Assembly (NCBI GenBank): GCA_017463865.1
Contig: JAFTOI010000017.1
Location: forward strand, 62,001-126,000
DNA from: Clostridia bacterium
Lineage (GTDB): Bacteria > Bacillota > Clostridia > Oscillospirales > CAG-272
DNA: 64,000 bases
Direction of reading: 5' to 3'
Made by a program: the position numbers and the translations under genes. Shown one piece after another: positions 24,879 through 33,473 of this stretch. Numbering within the stretch: position 1 is the stretch's first letter; each line of letters begins with the position of its first letter. Below the pieces are notes generated by a model. The model was not told the origin of the DNA. It did not search any database and saw nothing but the letters and a program-made list of their open reading frames with translations.

Positions 24879-26579
24879 ATGAAAAACCGACTCTACCGCA
24901 GTCTGGCCGATTCCTTCCGGCTCGACTTCTATCTCCCCGAATCGCCGCTGATCAATCCGCCCGCCGTGACCTATGCCGCCGACGCCAATCTCGCCGCCGT
25001 CATGGCGTTGCCGACGCCGCCGCAGGCGGTGCTGATGGATGTCACTGACGCGCTCACTGTGCTCGCACCCGACGGCAGTGCCGTCGGGACGCTGGACGAC
25101 TGCCTGCGCGCGCTGAACCGCCGGGCGTACCCCATTCTGCGTTTCACCTCAGCCGAAGCCGGCGCAGCCATTGCCGCCTACGCCGATGCCAACTGCCTTG
25201 GTGACCTCACCCTCTGCGTGCCCTACGCTGACCGCGCGCTGCTGCCCGCCGTCCGCGCCGCGCTGCCCCTGTCGCGCGGCATGCTCGACTGCCGCGGGAT
25301 GACGCTTCCTGACGGTCAGTTGACGCCGGTTGGCCAATGCCAGGCGCATGACGCCACCATGCTGTTGATGGACAGGCTCCCCTCCCGCGCCGCACTCCGC
25401 AGTCTGCAGAAACGATTTATCCAGGTGTGGATCGATGCCGATCCCACCGATGCCCTCTTCGCCGGCGCCTGCGGCATTATCACGCGCGAGCCTGCGGCGC
25501 TGTATGCGCTGATCGCCCGCCTCCCCGCCCGCTCGACCGTGCGCCCGACGCCCCTTTATGCGCACAAGGGCCTGCACATCACCGAGGAGTTCCCCGAAAA
25601 TTCGATCAAAGCCGCCGTCGGCGCCGGTATGCGCGGCTACGACGCCGCCGAGATCGACATCACGCTGACGAAGGATGAGGTGGCCATCGTCCAGCACGAC
25701 CCGACCACGAAGAAGCTCTTCGACCGCGACCTTACGGTCACCGAATCGATCTTCGCCGAGCTATCGACCCTTCGCCGCAAGGGCTTCCCCGAAGACAGCC
25801 TCGACCGCTTCGACGACCTGATGGTCGCTATGAAAGCCTACCGCGAAACGCCGGTGCTCATCGAGCTCAAGACCCCCGCCGCCTCTTTTGGCACCGAGGA
25901 GCTGATCGCGCAGATGGCCGACCTGCTTGCCCGCCCCGATGTGCAGCAATACTGCACCTGCATCATGGGTGTCAAGCCGCCCTATCTGGCCTATGTCCAC
26001 AAGCACCTGCCCCGCCTGCCCCTCTCGCACTGCGTGGGCAAGCTGGGCGATCCGCCCACTGACACTGACGGGCTGAACCTGATGATCTACCGCTTCGCCG
26101 AGGAAACCAAGGGCGCCAACGCCGGCTACAACCCCGACCACCCGTCGATCAGCGCCAGCTTTGCACGGATCGCGCACCTGCGGGGCATCACCGTCTTCCC
26201 GTGGGGCTGGGCCTTCAAGCCATGGGAGACAGAGTGCGCCCCGCTCTCGGCCGCCTTCGCGGCCGGCTACGACGGCCTCACCACCGACTGGGTGACCAAA
26301 TTCGCCGACTTCCCGGTCGACCTCATCCCGACCCTGCCGTCCCGCATCCCAGCCGGCCTGCCGGTCGCGCCGACCGGCAAGCTCCTCTCCCGCACCGGCG
26401 AGAAGAAGGACGCCTATGGGCTGACCATCATCCCGCTGAGCGGCGACGTCACGGTGCGGGATGATGGGCTCTTCACCGGCAGCGGCCGCGTCAAAGTCGC
26501 ACTCACCTACCGCGGCATACTGCCCGATGGAGAGCCGCTGTGCCTGTGCAGCGAGCCGGCAACGGTGGAGTTTGCATAA
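24879..26579 (+). CDS. glycerophosphodiester phosphodiesterase family protein with degenerate N-terminal barrel
   Basis: 566 residues. The GDPD domain begins near residue 226 with LYAHKGLHITEEFPENS (catalytic His, Asn), then AEIDITLTKDEVAIVQHDP (metal-binding Glu-Asp and second His), VLIELKTP and GLTTDWVTKF. The first 220 residues look like a decayed copy of the same fold (VLMDVTDALTVLAPDG, LDDCLRAL, MLDCRGM) without the catalytic His. A beta-rich tail follows position 470. No signal peptide is seen, so it is cytosolic. It probably cleaves glycerophosphodiesters to glycerol 3-phosphate. A two-barrel arrangement is not the common form. Confidence 0.82.
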   Translation: MKNRLYRSLADSFRLDFYLPESPLINPPAVTYAADANLAAVMALPTPPQAVLMDVTDALTVLAPDGSAVGTLDDCLRALNRRAYPILRFTSAEAGAAIAAYADANCLGDLTLCVPYADRALLPAVRAALPLSRGMLDCRGMTLPDGQLTPVGQCQAHDATMLLMDRLPSRAALRSLQKRFIQVWIDADPTDALFAGACGIITREPAALYALIARLPARSTVRPTPLYAHKGLHITEEFPENSIKAAVGAGMRGYDAAEIDITLTKDEVAIVQHDPTTKKLFDRDLTVTESIFAELSTLRRKGFPEDSLDRFDDLMVAMKAYRETPVLIELKTPAASFGTEELIAQMADLLARPDVQQYCTCIMGVKPPYLAYVHKHLPRLPLSHCVGKLGDPPTDTDGLNLMIYRFAEETKGANAGYNPDHPSISASFARIAHLRGITVFPWGWAFKPWETECAPLSAAFAAGYDGLTTDWVTKFADFPVDLIPTLPSRIPAGLPVAPTGKLLSRTGEKKDAYGLTIIPLSGDVTVRDDGLFTGSGRVKVALTYRGILPDGEPLCLCSEPATVEFA

Positions 26580-26595
26580 TTCCATCGTGTGAGAA

Positions 26596-26760
26596 CACCT
26601 CGTCCGTCTCAGCCTTGCGACCAATCCAACCTTCCAGCCGAGCTTCGCTCAGCCCAAGGGGAAGGCTTAGGATACCGCGAACCGAAATAAGCCTTCCCCT
26701 TGAGGGGAAGGTGTCACCGTAGGTGACGGATGAGGTGGAGCTCCGCTAATGTAACGATTT
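26596..26760 (+). repeat. family A repeat, copy 3
   Basis: CACCTCGTCCG at 26596, AGCCGAGCTTCGCTCAGCC hairpin, AAGGGGAAGGCTTAGG and CTTCCCCTTGAGGGGAAGG arms, closing CGGATGAGGTG, and the tail GCTAATGTAACGATTT. It fills most of the gap between the GDPD and Nudix genes. Confidence 0.85.
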
Positions 26761-26793
26761 CTGCCCGAAACAAACAAAAATCCCCTCCCCCCC

Positions 26794-26822
26794 TTGTGAA
26801 ACCGCACAAAATCTGGTATACT
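26794..26822 (+). promoter_or_regulatory. promoter of Nudix operon
   Basis: TTGTGA (26794-26799), 17-base spacer, TATACT (26817-26822), 35 bases before the start codon. Confidence 0.7.
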
Positions 26823-26857
26823 ATATTTATCGCAAATCTCGACCAACGGAGACCACC

Positions 26858-27283
26858 ATGAAGCAATACAACATCCTCGTTATCTTCTCCCCCGATCGCG
26901 GGCGTGTACTGATGTGCCGGCGGCGAAAGCCGCCCTATGCGGGCATCCTCAACTTCACCGGCGGCAAGATCGAGCCGGGCGAAACGCACGAGAACGCAGC
27001 CTACCGCGAGCTGTTCGAGGAAACCGCCATCCCACGGGACGACGTGCATCTCACCCACCTCATCGATTTCGCCTACCCGCTTGAACATGGTAATCTCTGC
27101 GAGGTCTGGTGCGGCGTTCTGCGGCGCGAAGTCGAGGCCGAGGGTGACGAAAACGAGCTGCTCTGGGTGCCGGTCAGCGATGACTTCACCGACGTGACCC
27201 GCTTTGCCGGCTGCGGCAACGTCTACCATATGATGCAGTACGCCGCCGCACATATAGACGCGATCACACAACACGATAACTGA
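26858..27283 (+). CDS. Nudix hydrolase (MutT-like)
   Basis: 141 residues. The Nudix box runs GKIEPGETHENAAYRELFEETAI, fitting GX5EX7REUXEEXGU apart from the last Gly. MCRRRKPPYAGILNFTGG gives the substrate loop. It cleaves nucleoside diphosphate derivatives, possibly oxidised dNTPs. A uracil-DNA glycosylase gene follows 15 bases downstream, which points to nucleotide-pool or DNA-damage sanitation. Translation start after CGGAG. Confidence 0.9.
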   Translation: MKQYNILVIFSPDRGRVLMCRRRKPPYAGILNFTGGKIEPGETHENAAYRELFEETAIPRDDVHLTHLIDFAYPLEHGNLCEVWCGVLRREVEAEGDENELLWVPVSDDFTDVTRFAGCGNVYHMMQYAAAHIDAITQHDN

Positions 27284-27298
27284 GAAAGGCAAACACAC

Positions 27299-27865
27299 AT
27301 GGAAACCTGGGAATCCCTCGAAGCGGCCTGCCGGGCCTGCGACAAATGCAGCCTGCACGCCACCCGCACCAACTGCGTCTTCGGCACCGGAAGCCGAACG
27401 GCTGACCTGCTTTTCGTCGGCGAGGCGCCGGGCGAGCAGGAGGATCTGTCCGGTGTCCCCTTCGTCGGGCGGGCGGGCAAGCTGCTTGACCAATACCTCT
27501 TTGCCGTCGACATCCCGCGCGAGGATGTCTACATCGCCAACATCCTCAAGTGCCGCCCGCCGCAGAACCGAGACCCTCTGCCCGAGGAAGAGGACGCTTG
27601 CATGGACTACCTCCGCGCGCAGGTAAAGCTGATCGACCCGAAGGTCATCGTCTGCCTCGGGCGCATCTCGGCGATGCGCCTCATCAAGCCCGACTTCCGC
27701 ATCACCCGCGAGCACGGGCAGTGGTTCGAGCGAGGTAAATATCTCATCACCGCCGTTTATCACCCGGCAGCGCTCCTGCGCGACCCGCGTAAAAAGGAAG
27801 AGATGCTGACCGACATGCAAGCCATCCGGGCCAAGCTGGAAGAGCTGGCGGAGGTGCGCGCATGA
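27299..27865 (+). CDS. uracil-DNA glycosylase, family 4 (Fe-S)
   Basis: 188 residues. Motif A GEAPGEQED (41-49) and the late YHPAALLRD (His155) are diagnostic for family 4 enzymes. Cys14, Cys17, Cys85 and Cys101 (CRACDKC and NILKCRPPQNRDP) form the [4Fe-4S] site. It removes uracil from DNA, starting base excision repair. It shares an operon with Nudix upstream and overlaps the AEC transporter gene by ATGA downstream. Confidence 0.94.
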   Translation: METWESLEAACRACDKCSLHATRTNCVFGTGSRTADLLFVGEAPGEQEDLSGVPFVGRAGKLLDQYLFAVDIPREDVYIANILKCRPPQNRDPLPEEEDACMDYLRAQVKLIDPKVIVCLGRISAMRLIKPDFRITREHGQWFERGKYLITAVYHPAALLRDPRKKEEMLTDMQAIRAKLEELAEVRA

Positions 27866-28797
27866 ACATGGCCTCCCTCATCGGCACGGTCGCGTGCCTG
27901 TTCCTGCTGCTGGCGGTCGGCTACCTCGGGCGCAAGCTGAATATCATCGATGACGCCCTCTCGAAGGGGCTGTCACGGCTCATCATCAAGATTGGCCAGC
28001 CGGCGCTCATCATCAATTCGCTGATCCGCACGACCTATGACGCCGACGCCCTCAAGGAGGGCCTCATCATCGTCGTCATCGGCTTCGGCCTGCACATTTT
28101 CATGGCGGTCTACGCCTACCTCTCCTGCAAGCCCATCCGCGATCTGGATGAGCGCAAGCTGTCCGAGTTTTCGCTGGTCTTCACTAACTGCGGCTTTATC
28201 GGCTTCCCCATCCTCGAGTCGATCTTGGGCGAAACGGGTCTTTTCTGGGGCGCCTTCTTCTTCATCAGCTTCCACACGCTGACCTGGACGTGGGGCATCC
28301 TGATCCTCGCGCGCGGGCGGGAGGATATCCGCCCGAAGGTGAAGAACATCTTCCTCAACTACGGCACAGTGCCCTGCGCCATCGGCCTTGCCATCTATCT
28401 CTCGCGCATCCCCCTGCCCGATTTCCTGCTGGATTTCTCCAGCTACCTCGCCTCCCTCTGCACACCGATCTCGATGCTCATCACCGGCGCCCTGCTGGCG
28501 ACTCTGCCGGTCAAGCAGATGTTCTGCTCTGGGCGGCTGTACCTGCTCTGCGCGCAGAAGCTGCTGGTCATCCCGATCCTCGTCTGCGTCATCATGCACC
28601 TGTGCGGGATCCCGAGCGACTACACCATGTTCGCCACGATCATCTCAGCGCTGCCCTCAGCGGCCGTGATCACCATGTTCGGCGAGCTGTACGGGATCAA
28701 GCCCTCCTACGCCGCCCTGATGGTGGGCATGACCTCGCTGCTCTCGGTCGTAACGCTCCCCTGCGTCATGTGGGTAGCTGAGCGGGTGTTGGGGTGA
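27862..28797 (+). CDS. AEC family transporter (auxin efflux carrier superfamily)
   Basis: 311 residues with about ten membrane segments in two halves: LIGTVACLFLLLAVGYLGR, SRLIIKIGQPALIINSLI, EFSLVFTNCGFIGFPILES in the first, and STPISMLITGALLATLP-type helices and FATIISALPSAAVITMFGELY in the second. Such carriers export or take up organic anions such as malate. Translationally coupled to the glycosylase (ATGA). The substrate is not inferable from context. Confidence 0.9.
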   Translation: MNMASLIGTVACLFLLLAVGYLGRKLNIIDDALSKGLSRLIIKIGQPALIINSLIRTTYDADALKEGLIIVVIGFGLHIFMAVYAYLSCKPIRDLDERKLSEFSLVFTNCGFIGFPILESILGETGLFWGAFFFISFHTLTWTWGILILARGREDIRPKVKNIFLNYGTVPCAIGLAIYLSRIPLPDFLLDFSSYLASLCTPISMLITGALLATLPVKQMFCSGRLYLLCAQKLLVIPILVCVIMHLCGIPSDYTMFATIISALPSAAVITMFGELYGIKPSYAALMVGMTSLLSVVTLPCVMWVAERVLG

Positions 28798-28800
28798 TTT

Positions 28801-30078
28801 ATGGAAGATATCCGGCAAGTCTACAAGCAGCTGACTGCTGTCGACATTGAAAAGCAGCGCAAACTCTGGGATGAACGTGGAAAAGGATATTATGGGGAAT
28901 TTCAAGTTCTAAAATATTTGTACCAAAACATTACCGGCAACTGCAAAATTTTAATGAATCTGCAAATTCCCACACCATATAATACACTCACCGAAATTGA
29001 CCTTTTGATGATTCACGAAACTGGTATTTACGTTTTTGAAATCAAACATTATAAAGGCCGAATTTACGGTACCAGCAACAAACCTAAATGGACACAATAC
29101 TTTCGAACCGCACCCAATCACACATTTGATAGCCCAGTTGGACAAAATAGTTATCACATTCAAGCACTAAAGCGATTGATCCCAAATGAGAATTTCTATT
29201 CGCTAATTGTTTTCACACACGAAGATTGCGTGCTGAAAATTGAAAATCTTTCCACCGATTTGGTTATCTGCAAGCTGGACGAACTGCATAGTATATTGAA
29301 CGAAAAAATATCCAAACTGTCTGCTGTATACACCATGGAGAACATTGATCAATTATTCCAACAGCTTGCAAAATACTCCCCAATGAGCAATGAAATCCAG
29401 CTGAATGATCTTCTGCCAGAAGCACCACTCTACACTTATTTCGAACAATTAAAAGTCTCTCTAGATGACGCAGTCACCCACGCAAAAAATACAGAAAAGC
29501 AGCATAAAAAGGCTTTTTGGATATCCCTAACCGCCTGTATACTGACAGCAACACTCGTAATTTGCGGTTGCCTCAAATATTGTAACGCAAAAATTACAGA
29601 AGCTGAAGCACAACTGAATGAATTTGCTCAAAATTTCAAGCATGTCGACGAAATAGATAATCCGTATGTAAAAGCTGTCAACAGCATTGTTACAATATCT
29701 TCTATTGAACTCAACATCTCAGATTCACTTGAAAACACTGTTACATTTCGTGCTACACTCTCTGTATCTGGCGCCGATTATGGTATTGCCTGGAACGAAA
29801 ATAGCCAGTATATTGTCATAACCAAAGATGGAAAGGTTCACGAATATGCTATGTTTGGAGAAGCAAATCCTTTCTATTCATTTTCAAATCGAATTGGTCC
29901 GCCTGGTTCAGCGGCATACCCCTCTGCATCCACATTGGAAACAAAACAGTTTTTTGGCATACAATCTCCAGATGACATAGCCTATATAAAAATAAAAAAT
30001 GTCTCTGTCTGGAGCGTTTCCTATTACTCAAAAATGCTGCACAACGATCTTGAATTAGAACTTTATAAATCCGAATAA
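28801..30078 (+). CDS. NERD-domain membrane protein, AT-rich
   Basis: 425 residues. The nuclease-related domain covers about residues 28-140: GEFQVLKYL (Glu33), TEIDLLMI (Asp67), and VFEIKHYKG (Glu80-Ile-Lys82), matching the PD-(D/E)xK-like pattern of NERD proteins. A membrane segment AFWISLTACILTATLVICG lies at about 239-258. The C-terminal part, about 160 residues, is unrecognised and probably outside the membrane. By hand count a sample line of this gene is 37% G+C, against 62% in the preceding gene, so it was probably acquired. It starts three bases after the AEC stop with only a weak GGGGTG site. Confidence 0.85.
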   Translation: MEDIRQVYKQLTAVDIEKQRKLWDERGKGYYGEFQVLKYLYQNITGNCKILMNLQIPTPYNTLTEIDLLMIHETGIYVFEIKHYKGRIYGTSNKPKWTQYFRTAPNHTFDSPVGQNSYHIQALKRLIPNENFYSLIVFTHEDCVLKIENLSTDLVICKLDELHSILNEKISKLSAVYTMENIDQLFQQLAKYSPMSNEIQLNDLLPEAPLYTYFEQLKVSLDDAVTHAKNTEKQHKKAFWISLTACILTATLVICGCLKYCNAKITEAEAQLNEFAQNFKHVDEIDNPYVKAVNSIVTISSIELNISDSLENTVTFRATLSVSGADYGIAWNENSQYIVITKDGKVHEYAMFGEANPFYSFSNRIGPPGSAAYPSASTLETKQFFGIQSPDDIAYIKIKNVSVWSVSYYSKMLHNDLELELYKSE

Positions 30079-30123
30079 GCGAAAGAAGGACGAAAGCTAT
30101 GCTTTCGTCCTTCTTTCGCTTAT
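30075..30123. terminator. bidirectional terminator, 23-bp perfect stem
   Basis: ATAAGCGAAAGAAGGACG continues to AAAGC, loop TAT, then the exact complement. The stem includes the stop codon of the NERD gene and touches the stop of the convergent membrane protein gene. A-rich and T-rich arms could terminate both transcripts. Confidence 0.8.
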
Positions 30124-30914
30124 CACCACAGGCGGCGCTTGCGCTCGACCTGCTGTCCGTCGACGGCCAGATAGCTGAACCCGACGCCGTCAAAGCCGGC
30201 CTGAATCAGGTGCCCGTCGATCTGCGCGTTGAGCGCGTGGGCCGTCTCGAGCCCCATGGCGATCTCGTCGTACACCATGCCGTCGATGACCAGCTCATTG
30301 ACCTGCTTCACGCGGCGATAGCAGATGCGGTGGCCGAGTACCTCGGCTTCGAGCAGCACACGCGCCTTGACCGACATGTCTGCAGGCCGCGGCTCGGCCG
30401 GTGCGGCCTCGGGGTCAAGACCGCGCTGCTCGGCCTCGGCCTCCGCCCAGCTGTCCGCCGGCGTGGCACTGAGCTGATGGCCGTAGCGGACGCCGATGAT
30501 GAGATAGTACAGCACCCAGGCGTGGATCAGCGCATCCATCACACCCGACAGCTCCTGCAGCAGCAGGTACAGTCCAACCAGAACCAGCGTATCGAGAATG
30601 AACATCACCAGCGCGGCGATCATCCAACCGTAATGCTTTTTGCTCATCATCCAGCACAGAATGTAGGTTGCGAGAATGACCGCAGTCAGGCAGATGCACA
30701 CCGTCAAAACCGCGCTGTTTTCACTGACGATGCCGACCGCCACGGCATAATACGGAACAGTGGCCGAAAACAACATCATCACGCCGGAATTGACCGCCAG
30801 CAGGATCAGATTGACCACAGTAAAGGCGATCATCAGCAACAGATTGTGCCGCGCGACAGTGTATTTTTGCTGCGCGACCGCGTGTGACGGACGGTGATCA
30901 TTGGTTTTGTTCAT
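30123..30914 (-). CDS. membrane protein of unknown function
   Basis: 263 residues; GGAGG lies upstream of the ATG. Four hydrophobic segments in the first 145 residues (NLLLMIAFTVVNLILLAV, YYAVAVGIV, AVLTVCICLTAVILATYILC and MIAALVMFILDTLVLVGLYL, partly quoted). A soluble tail of about 115 residues follows (RVLLEAEVLGHRICYRRVKQ, IDGHLIQAGFDGVGFSYLAVD; quoted in parts). No family recognised. Its own promoter lies 30 bases upstream. Confidence 0.7.
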   Translation of the reverse strand: MNKTNDHRPSHAVAQQKYTVARHNLLLMIAFTVVNLILLAVNSGVMMLFSATVPYYAVAVGIVSENSAVLTVCICLTAVILATYILCWMMSKKHYGWMIAALVMFILDTLVLVGLYLLLQELSGVMDALIHAWVLYYLIIGVRYGHQLSATPADSWAEAEAEQRGLDPEAAPAEPRPADMSVKARVLLEAEVLGHRICYRRVKQVNELVIDGMVYDEIAMGLETAHALNAQIDGHLIQAGFDGVGFSYLAVDGQQVERKRRLW

Positions 30915-30944
30915 AGTAGGCCTCCTTGTCGGTGATTTTTCATC

Positions 30945-30973
30945 ATTATACCATGGTTTTTTCCGTTTTGCAA
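30945..30973 (-). promoter_or_regulatory. promoter of membrane protein gene
   Basis: Minus strand TTGCAA (30968-30973), 17-base spacer, TATAAT (30945-30950). Confidence 0.75.
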
Positions 30974-31060
30974 CAATTTTCTTAATTGGATGTCAAATTG
31001 GAGGTCAATGTAAATACAAAAACTTCAGTCCCGCTTAACCTTCGCTTCAGCAGGATTCTC

Positions 31061-31109
31061 TTCCATTTCCCCGAAAATGTGGTATAATGAAAGCACAAAA
31101 GCGCTTTTG
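31061..31109 (+). promoter_or_regulatory. promoter and palindromic operator of XRE gene 1
   Basis: A weak -35 TTCCAT (31061-31066) and -10 TATAAT (31083-31088) are followed by the perfect 14-base palindrome CAAAAGCGCTTTTG (31096-31109), 23 bases before the ATG. The same palindrome occurs at the same place before the paralogue at 32340. Probably the binding site of the encoded regulators. Confidence 0.7.
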
Positions 31110-31132
31110 AATCCATTTTCGGAGGAAACGAT

Positions 31133-32236
31133 ATGAATATTGGCGAAATCATCAGAGCCGCCCGCCGCGAGCGCGATATGACGCAGGAACAGCTGGCTGA
31201 ATATCTGAATCTGTCGGTCTCAGCTGTCAGCCAGTGGGAGAGCGGCAGGACGATGCCCGACCTTGGCATGATTCCCGCCATCTGCAATTTGTTCGGCATC
31301 AGTGCAGACCGTTTGCTGGGCATTGACCTGGAGCAGCGTGAGGCGCGGATCAAGTCTATCTGGGATGAGGCGGGCAAATACTCGGGGCGGGGCTATTATG
31401 ACGAGGCGCGGGCTATCCTCGAGGACGGCCTGCGGGAGTTTCCCGACAGCTATGGGTTGATGAGTGATTTGATGTTCATCGCCTACTGGCAGGGGCAGGA
31501 GCGGCAGGAGGGCGAGGCGCGCTTCGATGAAGCCATCCGGTTGGGGGAGGCGATCCTTGCCGGCTGCACCGAGGACAATATCCGGCACAGCGCTATCCAG
31601 ATCCTCTGCTACTCCTATACTGCCCGAGGTGAGACCGACCGCGCGGAGGCATTGGCACGGAAGATGCCCACCATCTGCATCGCGCAGGAGTGCCTGATGT
31701 CGCACATCAAACAGGGCACCGAGGGCTACCGCGCGGCGCAGGCCGAGGCAAACGACCTGCTGCAGCACCTTGAGGTACGCATCGGCTGCATGAATCTCAA
31801 GCTGGACGACGGCAGCCGCGCCTACACCTCCGCCGAGCGTGCCGCGCTCAACGACAAGCTGATCGCGCTGCTTCATCTGCTCTTCGAGGAGGGGGACTTC
31901 GGCTTTTACCACACCCACCTCTGCGGCACTCACCGCGAGCAGGCCGCCTATTATGCCAAGCTCGGCGACGCGGTGCAGACTCTGCGCCATCTCAGCGCCG
32001 CCGCTGACCATGCCGTCGGCTTCCTGCAGTGGACGGAGCATCCCGTGCCCCACACCTCGCTGATCTTCCGGGGCAGCGGCGGATACGGCTCCTTCGGCAC
32101 CGGCGACACCGACAACGATGCTGCCCAGGTGCTCAAGGCGATCGAGCATGCGCGGTATGAGTTTGTACGCGATGCGCCGGAGCTGGCCGCGATCCGTGAG
32201 CGGCTCGCGCCTTATGCCGACAAGTGGTCGGTGTGA
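31133..32236 (+). CDS. XRE-family regulator with helical C-terminal sensor domain (paralogue 1)
   Basis: 367 residues, start after CGGAGGAAACGAT. Residues 1-62 are a helix-turn-helix: IIRAARRERDMTQEQLAEYL, SVSAVSQWESGRTMPDL, ICNLFGISADRLLGI. The rest (about residues 75-330) is alpha-helical with TPR-like pieces (EARAILEDGLREFPDSYGLM, FDEAIRLGEAILAGCTEDN, RAEALARKMPTIC) and a Gly-rich stretch near 320. Such regulators usually sense a peptide, protein or small ligand. A paralogue follows in tandem. The last 89 bases are identical to that paralogue except for one base. Confidence 0.88.
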   Translation: MNIGEIIRAARRERDMTQEQLAEYLNLSVSAVSQWESGRTMPDLGMIPAICNLFGISADRLLGIDLEQREARIKSIWDEAGKYSGRGYYDEARAILEDGLREFPDSYGLMSDLMFIAYWQGQERQEGEARFDEAIRLGEAILAGCTEDNIRHSAIQILCYSYTARGETDRAEALARKMPTICIAQECLMSHIKQGTEGYRAAQAEANDLLQHLEVRIGCMNLKLDDGSRAYTSAERAALNDKLIALLHLLFEEGDFGFYHTHLCGTHREQAAYYAKLGDAVQTLRHLSAAADHAVGFLQWTEHPVPHTSLIFRGSGGYGSFGTGDTDNDAAQVLKAIEHARYEFVRDAPELAAIRERLAPYADKWSV

Positions 32237-32301
32237 ATCAAGCCACACCGTTCCCCTGTAAAAATTCCAGTCCTGCTTTACCTCGAATGCAGAAACATTC
32301 T

Positions 32302-32353
32302 CTTCCCATTCCTGCGCAGTTGTGGTACAATAAAAACAACAAAAGCGCTTTTG
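32302..32353 (+). promoter_or_regulatory. promoter and palindromic operator of XRE gene 2
   Basis: Conserved CATTCTCTTCCCATTCC block as -35 region, -10 TACAAT (32326-32331), then CAAAAGCGCTTTTG (32340-32353), 21 bases before the ATG. The arrangement repeats that of the first paralogue. Confidence 0.7.
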
Positions 32354-32374
32354 ATCTTTTTTGGAGGAGAATTC

Positions 32375-33469
32375 ATGAACATAGGCGAAACCATCAAGAA
32401 AGCCCGCCGTGACCGGGACATGACGCAGGAGCAGCTGGCCGAGTATCTGCACCTCAGTGTTTCCGCTGTCTCCCAGTGGGAGCTGGGCAAGACCATGCCT
32501 GACCTCGCGACCATCCCCGCCATCTGCAACCTGTTCGGCATCACCTCGGACGAGCTGCTTGGGATCAACGTGAAGCGGCGGGACGCGCGGATCAAGGAAA
32601 TCCGCGTTGAGGCGAACAAATATTCCTCGCGGGGCTATCATGCCGAGGCGCGGGCGATCCTCGAGCAGGGAGTGCGCGAATTTCCGGACAGCTATTCGCT
32701 GATGACGGCACTGATGTTCCTTTCGTTCAATTACCGCGAGGATAGCGCCGGCGGCCTCGATGAAGCGATCCGCCTCGGCGAAGCCATCCTCGCCGGCTGT
32801 ACCGAGGACAACTACCGCCATTCTGCGATCCAGATTCTGTGCTATGCCTATGCCCACCGCGGCGAGATCGAACGAGCGGTGAAGCTGGCCGATACTATGC
32901 CGATGCTGTGCATCTCCAACGAGTGTCTGATGCCCCATATCAAGCAGGGAACTGCTGCCTATCGCGCCCGGCAGGAGGAGCTGAACGCGCTGTTGGATGT
33001 GATGGGGACGGCGCTGGTCTGCATGAACGGAAAGCTGGACGACGGCAGCCGTCCCTACACGGAAGCAGAGAACGCCGCCCTGCGCGGCAAGCAGCTTGCG
33101 CTGCTTGACCTCCTGTTTGAAGAGGGAGATCTCGGGTTTTATCATACCCGCGTCTGCGAGACCCACGTCGAGCAGGCGGAGTATTATGCCGGGCTGTCCG
33201 ATGCACAGCAGACGCTCGCCCATCTTCGCGCCGCCGCTGACCATGCCATCGCCTTCCTGCAGTGGACATCTGCACCGCAGGCGCATACTTCGCTGGCTTT
33301 TCGCGGGTACGGAAAGTATATCAGCTTCTCCACCGGTGATACCGACAACACCGCCGCCGGCCTGCTCGCCAAGCTCGAGCATGCGCGGTATGAGTTTGTA
33401 CGCGATACGCCGGAGCTGGCCGCGATCCGTGAGCGGCTCGCGCCTTATGCCGACAAGTGGTCGGTCTAG
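32375..33469 (+). CDS. XRE-family regulator with helical C-terminal sensor domain (paralogue 2)
   Basis: 364 residues; I chose MNIGETIKKA as start because GGAGGAG precedes it and it matches paralogue 1. The helix-turn-helix (RRDRDMTQEQLAEYL, SVSAVSQWELGKTMPDL, NLFGITSDELLGI) is followed by the same TPR-like domain: EARAILEQGVREFPDSYSLM, LDEAIRLGEAILAGCTEDN, HYRHSAIQILCYAYAHRGE-type helices. Overall it is collinear with gene 1 and clearly a tandem duplicate. Both copies keep intact recognition helices that differ slightly (ESGRT versus ELGKT), so both may bind the shared operator. Confidence 0.88.
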   Translation: MNIGETIKKARRDRDMTQEQLAEYLHLSVSAVSQWELGKTMPDLATIPAICNLFGITSDELLGINVKRRDARIKEIRVEANKYSSRGYHAEARAILEQGVREFPDSYSLMTALMFLSFNYREDSAGGLDEAIRLGEAILAGCTEDNYRHSAIQILCYAYAHRGEIERAVKLADTMPMLCISNECLMPHIKQGTAAYRARQEELNALLDVMGTALVCMNGKLDDGSRPYTEAENAALRGKQLALLDLLFEEGDLGFYHTRVCETHVEQAEYYAGLSDAQQTLAHLRAAADHAIAFLQWTSAPQAHTSLAFRGYGKYISFSTGDTDNTAAGLLAKLEHARYEFVRDTPELAAIRERLAPYADKWSV

Positions 33470-33473
33470 TCCA

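Noticed and set aside
31220..33382. 720-codon antisense frame spanning both XRE genes
   Set aside because: Runs through two well-supported genes and their promoter. It is a by-product of high G+C third positions and the tandem duplication.
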